Assembly: GCA_049303315.1 (NCBI GenBank)
Contig: JBAQMZ010000054.1
Location: 62,001 to 126,000 of the forward strand
Direction: 5' to 3'
DNA from: Methanoperedens sp049303315
Lineage (GTDB): Archaea; Halobacteriota; Methanosarcinia; Methanosarcinales; Methanoperedenaceae
Length of the DNA: 64,000 nt
Below, in pieces: positions 17,798 to 26,050 of the stretch. How positions within the stretch are numbered: the first letter of the stretch is position 1; every line of letters begins with the position of its first letter. Both the position numbers and the translations under genes were made by a program. The notes below the pieces were generated by a model that was not told the origin of the DNA, did no database searches, and saw only the letters and a program-made list of their open reading frames with translations.

Positions 17798-18962
17798 ATT
17801 GTTTAATATCCTTTTTAACTTCAAAGAATTTCCTTGCTGCTGCGCCCACTTTTTCCATGTACTCAGGCGGCGTAAAAACCCCGAGGCGCCAGTTATCAAG
17901 CTGCGCTTTTCCCAGCGCCGCAACGAGGCTTGAGGCTTTATCGATAGGTATCAATTTTCCGTTTATAAGAACCTGTGCTTTCATTTCAGCAATCTCCGGC
18001 ATTTCAGGGATATCCACAAGTACATATTCAGGCTTTACCCCGGCGCTCTCTGCTATCTCAGTCTCAAGCCTTCTCGTATTGTTCCTTAATTTTATTGCGT
18101 CTATGCCCAGCGAATCAAAGCCGATATAAAGCGCACGCTTGAACAATTTTCTTTCATCAAGCCTTTTTGCGATATCGGATGCGTAACCGCCTGCATTTTT
18201 CATCTCGTTCATGAAAGCGACATCATCCATTCTCTGGAATGATTCAGGAGAAAGCCCGTTCTCTATCATATATTCTGCAGCATGTGCGCACATGGATTCT
18301 GCAATCCGGGAAACGTGATGGAAATAAACGGTAGGATGCATCAGGAACCGCGATACCAGCAGCGACTCGGCAGCCTGCAAGCCGCCGGGGTTCAGGACTA
18401 GTTTATTCTCATTGAAACCGAGTTCGTGAATTAACCTTACATGGTCGATAAGACCGAAAGCTACACCCGTATAATGAGCATCTCGCACAAGATAATCCAT
18501 CCTGTCCACATCTATTTCACTGTTGATAATCTGACCCGGATAAGTCTCACCTTTAATGTGTGCTGCGATATTTGATGAAGAAAGGGAAAAGTCCTTAAGT
18601 ACATCTGAAATCACTCCTTTTTTCAATAGTCCTTCCACATTATCGTGGCTTTTCCTTGTATAACGGACAATCAACGCTTCAGTCGCATGGGAAAAAGGCC
18701 CGTGCCCGATATCATGGAGCAAGGAGGCAGCAAGTAATTCATCCCGCTGGCGTTCATCTACATATTTTACCAGGTGTTTGGCGAGATGATATGTGCCCAG
18801 CGAATGTTCAAACCGGGTATGATTCGCGCCGGGGTACACAAGATTTGAAAAACCAAGCTGCCGTATTCTGCGCAATCTCTGGACAGTAGGCGTATCGACA
18901 AGCGCCAGCGCAAGTTCGTCCAGTTCAATGTAATCGTGTATCGGGTCGCGAATTACTTTCAT
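17778..18962 (-). CDS. HD-domain phosphohydrolase (dGTPase/SAMHD1-like, COG1078)
   Basis: A 394-residue metal-dependent phosphohydrolase. The HD site is formed by H53 in FEHSLG, H83-D84 in LLHDIGHGPFSH, and a downstream Asp in SEIDVDRMDYLVRDA. These, with the starting MKVIRDPIHDYI, match the COG1078 family, whose characterised relatives remove triphosphate from dNTPs. The start follows the family N terminus; an in-frame ATG four codons earlier is possible. It is convergent with cofE and divergent from the NfeD gene. Confidence 0.9.
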   Translation of the reverse strand: MKVIRDPIHDYIELDELALALVDTPTVQRLRRIRQLGFSNLVYPGANHTRFEHSLGTYHLAKHLVKYVDERQRDELLAASLLHDIGHGPFSHATEALIVRYTRKSHDNVEGLLKKGVISDVLKDFSLSSSNIAAHIKGETYPGQIINSEIDVDRMDYLVRDAHYTGVAFGLIDHVRLIHELGFNENKLVLNPGGLQAAESLLVSRFLMHPTVYFHHVSRIAESMCAHAAEYMIENGLSPESFQRMDDVAFMNEMKNAGGYASDIAKRLDERKLFKRALYIGFDSLGIDAIKLRNNTRRLETEIAESAGVKPEYVLVDIPEMPEIAEMKAQVLINGKLIPIDKASSLVAALGKAQLDNWRLGVFTPPEYMEKVGAAARKFFEVKKDIKQFKLTEL

Positions 18963-19022
18963 AATTTTACTCAAATAATTTCTATAAACAAATATATACT
19001 ATAAAGAACTATCTTAAGGATT

Positions 19023-19460
19023 ATGGAATTGGATATCGGCTGGGTTATGATTATTATCGGTATTGGGCTTCTTATTGTGGAAGCGTCGCAACCGGGTTTT
19101 TTTGTGGCTGTGCCCGGCACCACGCTCATAGTCCTCGGGACGGTCACCCTGTTAATTCCCGGGTTCGCACAGGATTATGCGCCTGCAATAATAGTTGTGA
19201 CCGCATTGATTTCAAGTATCATTACAATTACACTTTATCGAAAGATGGCCCCGGGGCAGAAACCGCAAACTACAAGTATGGATGTTCTTGAGGGTATGGA
19301 AGGGACAGTAATTAAAACCGTGCGCCCTGATTCGATTGACGGAAAAGTAAAGATAGATAATCAAATATGGAGCGCGACCGGAGAAAGTGTTATCGATGAG
19401 GGAAGGAAAGTCATTGTTATAAGCTCTGAAGGAGTTCATGTGAAAGTTAAGGAGGTTTAA
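19023..19460 (+). CDS. NfeD-like membrane protein
   Basis: 145 residues: an N-terminal membrane block of about three helices (GWVMIIIGIGLLIVEASQPG, then LIVLGTVTLLIPG and IIVVTALISSIITITLY) and a C-terminal OB-fold (LEGMEGTVIKTVRPDSIDGK ... VHVKVKEV). This is the short NfeD form without a protease domain. Its stop is directly followed by the start of the SPFH gene, the usual partner of NfeD in membrane-microdomain operons. A TATA-like atatatactataaag lies about 20-35 bp upstream. Confidence 0.9.
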   Translation: MELDIGWVMIIIGIGLLIVEASQPGFFVAVPGTTLIVLGTVTLLIPGFAQDYAPAIIVVTALISSIITITLYRKMAPGQKPQTTSMDVLEGMEGTVIKTVRPDSIDGKVKIDNQIWSATGESVIDEGRKVIVISSEGVHVKVKEV

Positions 19461-20564
19461 ATGGCAGTAGAAATGTTAATCGCGATATTTATCGCTGTGG
19501 CGATACTGATCCTGTTTATTTCAGGGGTTACTATCATACAACCGTATGAACAGGCATTGTGGATAGTTCTGGGGCAATATAGAAAACGATTAAATCCGGG
19601 TTTTAACTGGGTTTACCCGCTGATAAGCGATGTTGTGCGACTGGATTTAAGAACGCAGGTACTTGATGTGCCAAGGCAGGAAGTAATAACTAAAGACAAC
19701 TCGCCCACCAATGTTGATGCTATTGTTTATATCAGGGTCATAGACCCGGGGAAAGCATATTTTGAAGTCGTTAATTATCATGTTGCTGTATTATCCCTTG
19801 CCCAGACTACACTTCGAAGCGTAGTTGGTGACATGGAACTTGATGAGATCCTTTATAATCGTGATTTTATAAACACAAAACTTCGTGACATTCTTGACCA
19901 TTCAACCGACGCATGGGGTGTCAAAGTTGAAGCTGTTGAGATAAGGGAAGTCGACCCTGTCGGGACTGTAAAAGCTGCAATGGAAGAGCAGACATCTGCC
20001 GAGAGGAAGCGGAGGGCTGCAATATTACTCGCAGACGGACAGAAAAAAGCCGCTATTCTCGAAGCTGAAGGTGCCAAGCAGTCAAAGATATTGAATGCCG
20101 AAGGTGCGAGGCAGTCAAAAATCCTCGAGGCGGAAGGAGACAGGGTTTCACAGATATTGAGGGCACAGGGTGAAGCCCAGGGACTCAGAATCCTTTCAGT
20201 CGGCGCAGTGCCTCTTGATAAAAAAGCGCTGACCGTCCTGACTATGGACATGATGAAAAGTGTGGCAAACGGCCAGGCGACCAAGATAATCTTCCCGATG
20301 GAGATCTCAAAGATGATTGAACAGGCCGCGAAGTATCTTGGAGCTTCCGAGAAAATACAGGAAATAGGTTCGCCCATGGACACGGAAAAGATCGTGGGTA
20401 CGGCAGATGAAGTCCTTGGAAGGATTCCAAGACCGGAGGAGCTAAGGCAAGAGCTTCAAAGCATTGAGAAGGAGATGGCTCGTGAAACAGAAGAGAGCCT
20501 GAAACAGGCCGAGAAAATAAAAAGCACGGAATTACCCGATATGGAAAAGAAAGGGAAAAAATAA
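19461..20564 (+). CDS. SPFH-domain stomatin/slipin-like protein
   Basis: 367 residues. An N-terminal membrane anchor (residues ~4-25) precedes an SPFH domain: IIQPYEQALWIVLGQYRKRL, LRTQVLDVPRQEVITKDN, VEAVEIREVDP. A long Ala/Glu/Lys coiled coil then repeats the AEGAxQSKIL unit three times, and the C-terminal tail is charged. Stomatins assemble into ring-like membrane scaffolds. It abuts the NfeD gene with no gap, matching the known NfeD-stomatin pairing that is linked to membrane quality control. Confidence 0.95.
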   Translation: MAVEMLIAIFIAVAILILFISGVTIIQPYEQALWIVLGQYRKRLNPGFNWVYPLISDVVRLDLRTQVLDVPRQEVITKDNSPTNVDAIVYIRVIDPGKAYFEVVNYHVAVLSLAQTTLRSVVGDMELDEILYNRDFINTKLRDILDHSTDAWGVKVEAVEIREVDPVGTVKAAMEEQTSAERKRRAAILLADGQKKAAILEAEGAKQSKILNAEGARQSKILEAEGDRVSQILRAQGEAQGLRILSVGAVPLDKKALTVLTMDMMKSVANGQATKIIFPMEISKMIEQAAKYLGASEKIQEIGSPMDTEKIVGTADEVLGRIPRPEELRQELQSIEKEMARETEESLKQAEKIKSTELPDMEKKGKK

Positions 20565-20569
20565 CTTAG

Positions 20570-21001
20570 ATGGATGTTGAACTCAGAAAGGCAACTCAGG
20601 CTGATATTAAGGATATAAAAACTCTCCTTTCTTTTTATTATCTTGACACCGGGAAAGTAGAGAAAAATCTTCCTGAATTCATAGTGGCAGTGCTCGAAAA
20701 AAAGACCGTGGGATGCGCCTGCCTGGATATCGGGGATGATGTGGTAGAACTGCGTTCTATAGCAGTGCTTCCGGCTTATCGCAATAAAGGTATAGGGTCA
20801 GGATTGGTCGATGCTGTTTTAACCCGCGCCGCTGAGCTTGCAGATGCGGTTTATCTTCGTACCACTTCGCCTGCTTTTTTTGAGAAAAAGGGGTTTTTTC
20901 GCCTTCCAAACGAGGAGAAAAAACTCATCTGGAAAGAGTGTGAGCAATGTGATAAATATGATATTTGCAGGCAAACCCTGATGAAGCGCGTATTAAGATA
21001 A
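20570..21001 (+). CDS. GNAT N-acetyltransferase (N-acetylglutamate synthase-like)
   Basis: A 143-residue GNAT enzyme. The acetyl-CoA motif is VLPAYRNKGIGSGLVDAVL (R/QxxGxG/A), preceded by the beta strand VVELRSIAV. FFEKKGFFRLP is the typical C-terminal strand-helix. It resembles the single-domain ArgA-type acetyltransferases, so an arginine-pathway role is possible but not shown. A Cys-rich tail (CEQCDKYDIC) could bind metal. It follows the SPFH gene by 5 bp and is probably in the same transcript. Confidence 0.85.
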   Translation: MDVELRKATQADIKDIKTLLSFYYLDTGKVEKNLPEFIVAVLEKKTVGCACLDIGDDVVELRSIAVLPAYRNKGIGSGLVDAVLTRAAELADAVYLRTTSPAFFEKKGFFRLPNEEKKLIWKECEQCDKYDICRQTLMKRVLR

Positions 21002-21194
21002 ATTTTTAATTTTAATGATTAAATATTATTTACCAGCTTTGTGACCAACAAGACTATAATTGCATGCATGAAATTAATTATGGGGCATAGTAGAATATCT
21101 CACAATTTAGATAAAACCAAATAAGAAATGGGGAAAAATGAAAATAGGGGTATTTGGATATCGGTGAGATTCTTCTTCACTCCTGACCGGAAGT

Positions 21195-21308
21195 ATGGAA
21201 ATGAAAGCAAAAGTAGTATATATCGAACGGAGCAAAGCAGATAAGATTAATGAGATTCTTGAGGCTGGAAGGGATTTCATGGAATATGGGAAAAAGAAGA
21301 AAAAGTAA
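21195..21308 (+). CDS. Possible 37-residue microprotein
   Basis: A short frame (MEMKAKVVYIERSKADKI, an amphipathic helix segment, then GKKKKK at the end) in the 417-bp gap between the GNAT gene and aIF2-gamma. It is charged and has a basic tail. The composition is protein-like, but no strong Shine-Dalgarno sequence is present (ggaagt only), so this is tentative. The rest of the gap (21002-21194, 21309-21418) shows AT-rich sequence and no other gene. Confidence 0.4.
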   Translation: MEMKAKVVYIERSKADKINEILEAGRDFMEYGKKKKK

Positions 21309-21418
21309 ATCCAGCCTCGTTTAATGCGCAGCTCATTCAGTCCCGTAACCTTTTATGTAAAAGCCATTAAATACAAAGAGCCTAATGTAAGGCATCGTTT
21401 CCGTATTGGAGGATTTCA

Positions 21419-22648
21419 TTGCAACCAGTTGTAAATATCGGCATTGTAGGGCATGTTGACCACGGCAAGACCACACTTGTCAAGGCACTTTCGGGCGTCT
21501 GGACCGACAGGCACAGCGAAGAGATAAAAAGAGGTATATCTATCCGGCTCGGCTATGCGGATATTATGCTCAGGAAATGCCCTGACTGCCCTGAACCTGA
21601 CGGCTATACAACCAAAGACACATGTGAAAAATGCGGGGCTAAAACAGACGTGCTTCGTGCTATTTCGTTTGTTGATTCCCCGGGCCATGAGACTCTGATG
21701 GCGACCATGTTATCGGGAGCGGCATTGATGGATGGCGCACTCCTTGTCATCGCTGCCAATGAACAATGCCCGCAGCCGCAGACAAAAGAACATCTTATGG
21801 CATTGAATATCCTGGGGATTAAAAATATACTGATTATCCAGAATAAGATCGACATTGTTCCGCGGGAGAAAGTCCTTGAAAGTTACAACCAGATAAAGGC
21901 ATTCGTGAAAGGGACTGTGGCTGAAAATGCGCCGATTATCCCAATCTCAGCCCAGCAGAATACGAATATCGATCTTGTAATTGAAGCTATTGAAAAATAC
22001 ATCCCGACCCCGAAACATGACCTGAAGAAATCACCATTGATGTATGTGGCGCGGTCTTTCGATATTAATAAACCCGGTACAACTCCTGACAAACTTATAG
22101 GGGGCGCCATCGGCGGTTCTTTGAATTGCGGTGTTTTTCATCCTGGTGATGAGATAGAGATGCGTCCAGGAAGAAAAGTCGAAAGCGGAGGAGTTGTGAA
22201 ATGGGTTCCCATCAAAACCGTGATAACCACTATTCATGCAGGGAAGGAAGAGTTAAAAGAAGCTGTACCCGGCGGCCTTATAGGCATTGGCACCAACCTT
22301 GACCCCACTCTTACCAAAAGCGATGCCCTTGTCGGGCAGGTCGCAGGGATTCCGGGGTCGTTGCCTCCGATACTTGAGGGTTTCCTGATGGAAACCAAAC
22401 TCCTTGAACGTGTTGTCGGGATAAGCGATGAAGCCGCAGTCGAGCCCATACGTTCAAATGAACCGCTGATGCTTAATATCGGGACGGCTACCACAATTGG
22501 TGTCGTCACCAGCGCAAGGGGAGCTGATGCCGAGGTCAAACTTAAAAGACCGATATGCGCAGATAAAGGCGCGCATATTGCAATAAGCAGGCGTGTGGGA
22601 GCGCGCTGGAGGCTTATCGGTTCAGGCGTGTTGAAAGAATTTAAATGA
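21419..22648 (+). CDS. eif2g: Translation initiation factor aIF2, gamma subunit
   Basis: The GTPase subunit of aIF2 that delivers initiator tRNA. 409 residues. The G1 loop is GHVDHGKTTL, switch 2 DSPGHETLM, and the G4 motif NKIDIV. A zinc knuckle has two Cys pairs (KCPDCPEPDG and KDTCEKCGAK). Domains II and III follow (PGDEIEMRPGRK; GARWRLIGSG). The start is TTG, with GGAGGA 5 nt upstream. It opens an operon of transcription and translation genes and overlaps the PIN gene by 4 bp. Confidence 0.97.
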   Translation: MQPVVNIGIVGHVDHGKTTLVKALSGVWTDRHSEEIKRGISIRLGYADIMLRKCPDCPEPDGYTTKDTCEKCGAKTDVLRAISFVDSPGHETLMATMLSGAALMDGALLVIAANEQCPQPQTKEHLMALNILGIKNILIIQNKIDIVPREKVLESYNQIKAFVKGTVAENAPIIPISAQQNTNIDLVIEAIEKYIPTPKHDLKKSPLMYVARSFDINKPGTTPDKLIGGAIGGSLNCGVFHPGDEIEMRPGRKVESGGVVKWVPIKTVITTIHAGKEELKEAVPGGLIGIGTNLDPTLTKSDALVGQVAGIPGSLPPILEGFLMETKLLERVVGISDEAAVEPIRSNEPLMLNIGTATTIGVVTSARGADAEVKLKRPICADKGAHIAISRRVGARWRLIGSGVLKEFK

Positions 22649-23016
22649 CACGAAAAGTGATAATCGACACCAACGGCATGATGATTCCGGGGCAGTTCGG
22701 TCTGGATATTTTTTCGGAGCTTGAAAGATTGGGTTTTGATTCTTATATGGTCCCAAGACCTTCGGTTAAAGAATTAGAAAAAATTTATGCGGAAGGGAAG
22801 GGCAAGGACAGGAAAGCCGCCAAAATTGCATTATCATTGCTGGACAGGTGTACAATAATAGAAAAAAATGGATTCGCGGACGATGTCATTGTGGAACTGG
22901 CTATCACTGAAAAAGCGGCTGTTCTGACTAACGACATAGAATTAAAGAAAAGATTATGTAGTAAGGGAATCACTACTGTGTATCTTCGAGAAAAAACTCG
23001 TTTAAGTATTCAATAA
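22645..23016 (+). CDS. PIN-domain protein of the Fcf1/VapC9-like archaeal family
   Basis: 123 residues with PIN-fold acidic positions: IIDTNGMM (first Asp), VKELEKI (Glu) and VLTNDIELKKRL (third Asp). In archaea this COG1412-type PIN protein is commonly found between aIF2-gamma and rpo7, as here, and is related to the rRNA-processing factor Fcf1, so a role in RNA cleavage during ribosome maturation is more likely than a toxin. The 4-bp overlap (ATGA) with aIF2-gamma implies translational coupling. Confidence 0.88.
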   Translation: MTRKVIIDTNGMMIPGQFGLDIFSELERLGFDSYMVPRPSVKELEKIYAEGKGKDRKAAKIALSLLDRCTIIEKNGFADDVIVELAITEKAAVLTNDIELKKRLCSKGITTVYLREKTRLSIQ

Positions 23017-23036
23017 CTTTTATTAAGAGGATTTAG

Positions 23037-23672
23037 ATGTATAAGAAAATGAGATTAGCAGATACGGTGAGAATTGCGCCGGAATTACTTGGTGAACCTG
23101 TACAGGAAGCGGTTAAACTCGCTTTGCGTGAAAAACTTGAAGGGCTTGTGGACAAGAGAATCGGCGCAATAGTAGCGGTAAAAGATGTGATTGAAGTCGG
23201 AGAAGGACATATACTGGCAGGGGATGGCGGGGTTTATTACGACGCCGTCTTTGATGCCCTGACCTTCATGCCCGAACTGCAGGAAATCATTGAAGGAAGC
23301 GTTGTTGAAGTTGTCGAGTTCGGCGTTTTCGTGGGTATAGGTCCTCTTGATGGTCTTGTGCATGTAAGCCAGTTGACAGATGAATTCATCAGTTATGATG
23401 AGAAAAATTCACGCCTGATAACCAAAGAATCAGGTCGTGCAATAACAGAAGGGGACAAAGTTCGTGCAAGAATAATTGCCGTGAGCTTAAATGAGCGCGA
23501 ACCCAGGGACAGTAAAATAGGTCTTACCATGCGCCAGCATGCCCTTGGCAAACTGGAGTGGATTGAAGAAGCCCGCAAGCCCAAAGAGGGCGGTGAAGAA
23601 AAAGCAAAACCCAAGAAGAAAAAGAAAGAAGAGCAAAAAACAGGGAAATCGGATGAAACCGGGGGAACATAA
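23037..23672 (+). CDS. rpoE1: DNA-directed RNA polymerase subunit Rpo7 (E')
   Basis: The stalk subunit of archaeal RNA polymerase, homologous to eukaryotic Rpb7. The N-terminal tip domain begins MYKKMRLADTVRIAPELLG, and an S1/OB domain follows (EIIEGSVVEVVEFGVFVGIG, PLDGLVHVSQL). The C-terminal tail is unusually lysine/glutamate rich (residues ~180-211), beyond the normal end near residue 185. It overlaps the spt4 start by 1 bp. Confidence 0.96.
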   Translation: MYKKMRLADTVRIAPELLGEPVQEAVKLALREKLEGLVDKRIGAIVAVKDVIEVGEGHILAGDGGVYYDAVFDALTFMPELQEIIEGSVVEVVEFGVFVGIGPLDGLVHVSQLTDEFISYDEKNSRLITKESGRAITEGDKVRARIIAVSLNEREPRDSKIGLTMRQHALGKLEWIEEARKPKEGGEEKAKPKKKKKEEQKTGKSDETGGT

Positions 23673-23857
23673 TGGCAGAAAGCGTTTGCAGGCAATGTCA
23701 CAGGATAGTTACTGGGCAGATATGCCAGGTCTGCAATTCGACGGCGCTGACCTCTGATTGGAGCGGTTATGTGGTTATAATCGACCCGGAAAAATCACAG
23801 ATTGCAAAAAGACTTAGCGTTAATTTACCGGGAAAGTATGCATTGAAGGTACGCTAA
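23672..23857 (+). CDS. spt4: Transcription elongation factor Spt4 (RNA polymerase E'')
   Basis: A 61-residue zinc protein that pairs with Spt5 to clamp RNA polymerase. The zinc site is formed by CRQCHR and CQVCNS. DWSGYVVIIDPEKSQIAKRL is the conserved core. It overlaps rpo7 and is followed after 1 bp by the dephospho-CoA kinase gene, the usual euryarchaeal order. Confidence 0.95.
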   Translation: MAESVCRQCHRIVTGQICQVCNSTALTSDWSGYVVIIDPEKSQIAKRLSVNLPGKYALKVR

Positions 23858-23858
23858 C

Positions 23859-24392
23859 TTGAAAAAATACTGCCTGCCTGAAGAGTTAAGAGAGGAGCTT
23901 CGAAAACCCCATGGTGAACTTTATCCCGGTGATGGCATCGAGAATGCAAAGCAGATTGTCAAGGATTTACATAAATATTCTAAAATAATTTCTGTAGGGG
24001 ATATTGTTACATTCAATCTCCTGACAGCCGGGCTTGTCCCTGACATATCCTTTGTGGATGACAGGACAAAACGCGGTCCCGCTTCCGATAAAATCATGAA
24101 GGGCACAAGGCATGCGCATTTTAAAACAGTAACGGTTGAAAACCCTCCCGGAACAATAACCGAGGAACTATTGCAGGAAATCGCAAGGGCAATGGAATCA
24201 AAAACACCGGTACAGATATTTATAAAAGGCGAGGAGGACCTTGCAGCCCTGCCGTCGATTGCTATGGCGCCTCTTTCATCAGTAATTATATATGGGTTGC
24301 CTGACAAAGGGGCGGTACTCGTCCGAGTGACCGAGAACAAGAAAAAAGAAATACAATCATTGCTTGATAAAATGAAGTGTAAGGAGAATTAA
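23859..24392 (+). CDS. GTP-dependent dephospho-CoA kinase (DUF359)
   Basis: Last step of archaeal coenzyme A synthesis: phosphorylation of dephospho-CoA with GTP. The 177 residues match the DUF359 family, whose Thermococcus member was shown to have this activity. Visible blocks are ISVGDIVTFNLL, FVDDRTKRGP, VENPPGTITEELL, FIKGEEDLAALP and IIYGLPDKG. The start is TTG one base after the spt4 stop; there is no nearby ATG. With coaBC at 2694 the window holds two CoA-pathway steps. Confidence 0.92.
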   Translation: MKKYCLPEELREELRKPHGELYPGDGIENAKQIVKDLHKYSKIISVGDIVTFNLLTAGLVPDISFVDDRTKRGPASDKIMKGTRHAHFKTVTVENPPGTITEELLQEIARAMESKTPVQIFIKGEEDLAALPSIAMAPLSSVIIYGLPDKGAVLVRVTENKKKEIQSLLDKMKCKEN

Positions 24393-24394
24393 TA

Positions 24395-24925
24395 ATGGAA
24401 GTTCAGATCATCAAAGATAAGACAAATCCTATATTGAAAAGAAGAGAGATATCGATAAAAGTTAAGGATAAAATAACCCCCTCAAGGATTGAGGTTAAGG
24501 GTAAACTTGCAGCGCTGCTGAATTCAAAACCCGAGTTAATCGTGATAGAGCGTCTTGGAACGGTATATGGAAAACAGGAGTTGGCAGGAACAGCATGCAT
24601 CTACCAGACCGAAGAGCGCCTGAAACAGCTGGCTCACGAGCATCTTGTTGCAAGGGATGCGCCGAAGGTAAAAGAAGGCGGAGAGGCTCCTGCCCAGCCA
24701 GCGCCGGCTGCACCACCGGCAGCGGCACCTGCGGCAAAAGAAGCTGAAGTTAAAGCCGAGCCAAAGGCTGAAGTTAGACATGAGCCTAAAGCTGAAGCTA
24801 AACCCAAGGCGGAATCCAAAGCGGAAGCAAAGCCCGAAGCTAAGGCGAAAGCCGAAACCAAACCTGAAGCCAAACACAAAGCAGAAGCTAAATCAGAAGA
24901 AAAGAAAAAACCTGAGAAGAAGTGA
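24395..24925 (+). CDS. rps24e: 30S ribosomal protein S24e with long Ala/Lys/Glu repeat tail
   Basis: Residues 1-~100 are S24e: MEVQIIKDKTNPILKRREIS, PSRIEVKGKLAALLN, and IERLGTVYGKQELAGTACIY. Beyond residue ~105 comes a Pro/Ala linker and then about 55 residues of imperfect KAEAKPE-type repeats ending KKPEKK. S24e in other archaea usually ends near 100-120 residues, so the tail is an extension. It lies 2 bp after the kinase gene and just before rps27ae. Confidence 0.95.
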   Translation: MEVQIIKDKTNPILKRREISIKVKDKITPSRIEVKGKLAALLNSKPELIVIERLGTVYGKQELAGTACIYQTEERLKQLAHEHLVARDAPKVKEGGEAPAQPAPAAPPAAAPAAKEAEVKAEPKAEVRHEPKAEAKPKAESKAEAKPEAKAKAETKPEAKHKAEAKSEEKKKPEKK

Positions 24926-24930
24926 TTTTA

Positions 24931-25080
24931 ATGGCAGTTAATGAATTTTATGAAATAAGCGGGAACAAAGCGAAAAAGATAAAACCGTCATGCCCAAGAT
25001 GCGGGCCGGGCGTGTTCCTGGGCGAGCACAAGAACCGCCTTGCATGCGGTAAGTGCGGCTATACCGAGTTTAAGAAGTAA
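24931..25080 (+). CDS. rps27ae: 30S ribosomal protein S27ae
   Basis: A 49-residue zinc-ribbon ribosomal protein: KKIKPSCPRCGPGVFLGEHK, followed by the second Cys pair ACGKCGYTEFKK. This matches the archaeal S27ae size and motif. It begins 5 bp after the rps24e stop and closes the aIF2-gamma operon. Confidence 0.96.
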   Translation: MAVNEFYEISGNKAKKIKPSCPRCGPGVFLGEHKNRLACGKCGYTEFKK

Positions 25081-25107
25081 TTTTTTTGTACTTTGTGTTC
25101 CCCTGCG

Positions 25108-25157
25108 CCTTTGCGGTTATATGATACTCACTGCAAAGGTCGCAAAGAATTTTTGTT
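25108..25157. terminator. Inverted repeat with T-rich tail after rps27ae
   Basis: CCTTTGC (25108-25114) pairs with GCAAAGG (25133-25139), and overlapping CTTTGCG pairs with CGCAAAG at 25141-25147. It is followed by aatttttgttt. It lies at the end of the ribosomal operon and may end the transcript. The words tttgcgg and cgcaaag also resemble dispersed intergenic repeats. Confidence 0.45.
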
Positions 25158-25233
25158 TAGTTTTTAATTATCCAACCCCCTCTTTTAATGCCAAATTACA
25201 TATTCTCATAGTTACAACTCTAAACAGGTGATT

Positions 25234-25530
25234 ATGCTAACCGGAAGAGTCCAGCATGAACTGGAATTATTGAAGAGACACATAATCGTACTGAAAAAAG
25301 TGATAGATGTCGGGCCTATCGGAATCATGAAACTCTCCCTGGAAACAGGCATACCCGAACATCTTGTCAGGTATTCCCTTCGCGTTCTTGAGCAGCAGGG
25401 ATTAATAACTCCTTCAACGCAGGGCGCCGTAGCTGCAAAATCGGCAGAAGAAGCATATTCGCAGTTCAAATCCGAGCTTGAAAAGATCGGGGAAATGACG
25501 CAGGAAATCAAACGGATTGGTTTCGGATAA
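25234..25530 (+). CDS. Winged-helix DNA-binding protein (predicted transcription regulator)
   Basis: A 98-residue archaeal protein. An N-terminal helix is followed by a wHTH: VGPIGIMKLSLETGIPEHLV, then RYSLRVLEQQGLI with the wing region. It ends in an amphipathic helix. The ATG is chosen because AGGTGA lies directly before it; an in-frame GTG at 25228 is part of that signal. It is 2 bp upstream of archease, so it may act on the RNA-repair genes or be a fixed neighbour only. Confidence 0.8.
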   Translation: MLTGRVQHELELLKRHIIVLKKVIDVGPIGIMKLSLETGIPEHLVRYSLRVLEQQGLITPSTQGAVAAKSAEEAYSQFKSELEKIGEMTQEIKRIGFG

Positions 25531-25532
25531 CA

Positions 25533-25982
25533 ATGCAAGGGGAAAGGAACGCAAAAAAATACGAGTATCTTTACCATATAGCTGATGCCAAGTTCAGGGC
25601 ATACGGGTCCACGATGGAAGAAGCATTTGAGAATGCGGCGCTCGGGATGTTCAATGTGATGATTGATACCTCCAGGCTTCAAGCTAAAGAACTGAGGAAA
25701 ATCGAGATTACATCTCCCGATATTAAAATGCTGCTCGCTGAGTGGCTGTCCGAGTTATTGTACCTGTTTGAAGTGGACGGGATTGTATTCTGTGAATTCA
25801 AGATGGACAGGATTGAAAAGACATTTGAGGGTTTTTCTTTAACCGGGAAGGCATGGGGGGAACCCATCGACCTTTCCCGCCACAGGTTCGATGCCCAGGT
25901 CAAAGCCGTGACGCTTCATGAGCTTGAGGTCGAGCAGGATGACAGGGGAGGGGTCTGGGTTCAGGTGGTTGTGGATACATGA
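25533..25982 (+). CDS. Archease (RtcB activator)
   Basis: A 149-residue archease, the cofactor that speeds guanylylation and turnover of the RtcB tRNA ligase. Conserved features are YHIADAKFRAYG with the metal-ligand Asp, ENAALGMFNVM, LLAEWLSELLYLFEVDG and the C-terminal strand QVKAVTLHELEV. It lies 68 bp upstream of rtcB and 2 bp downstream of the wHTH gene. This neighbour relation with rtcB is widely conserved. Confidence 0.95.
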   Translation: MQGERNAKKYEYLYHIADAKFRAYGSTMEEAFENAALGMFNVMIDTSRLQAKELRKIEITSPDIKMLLAEWLSELLYLFEVDGIVFCEFKMDRIEKTFEGFSLTGKAWGEPIDLSRHRFDAQVKAVTLHELEVEQDDRGGVWVQVVVDT

Positions 25983-26050
25983 GCATCAAAAGGCACCAGG
26001 CTTAATAGCTTTGCAGGTATAATATTAAAACAAGAATTAGGGAGATTACA

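Noticed and set aside
24536..24879. Minus-strand frames rich in Phe/Gly and Ala/Ser opposite rps24e
   Set aside because: They mirror the KAE repeat of the S24e tail; low-complexity codons on one strand create open frames on the other.
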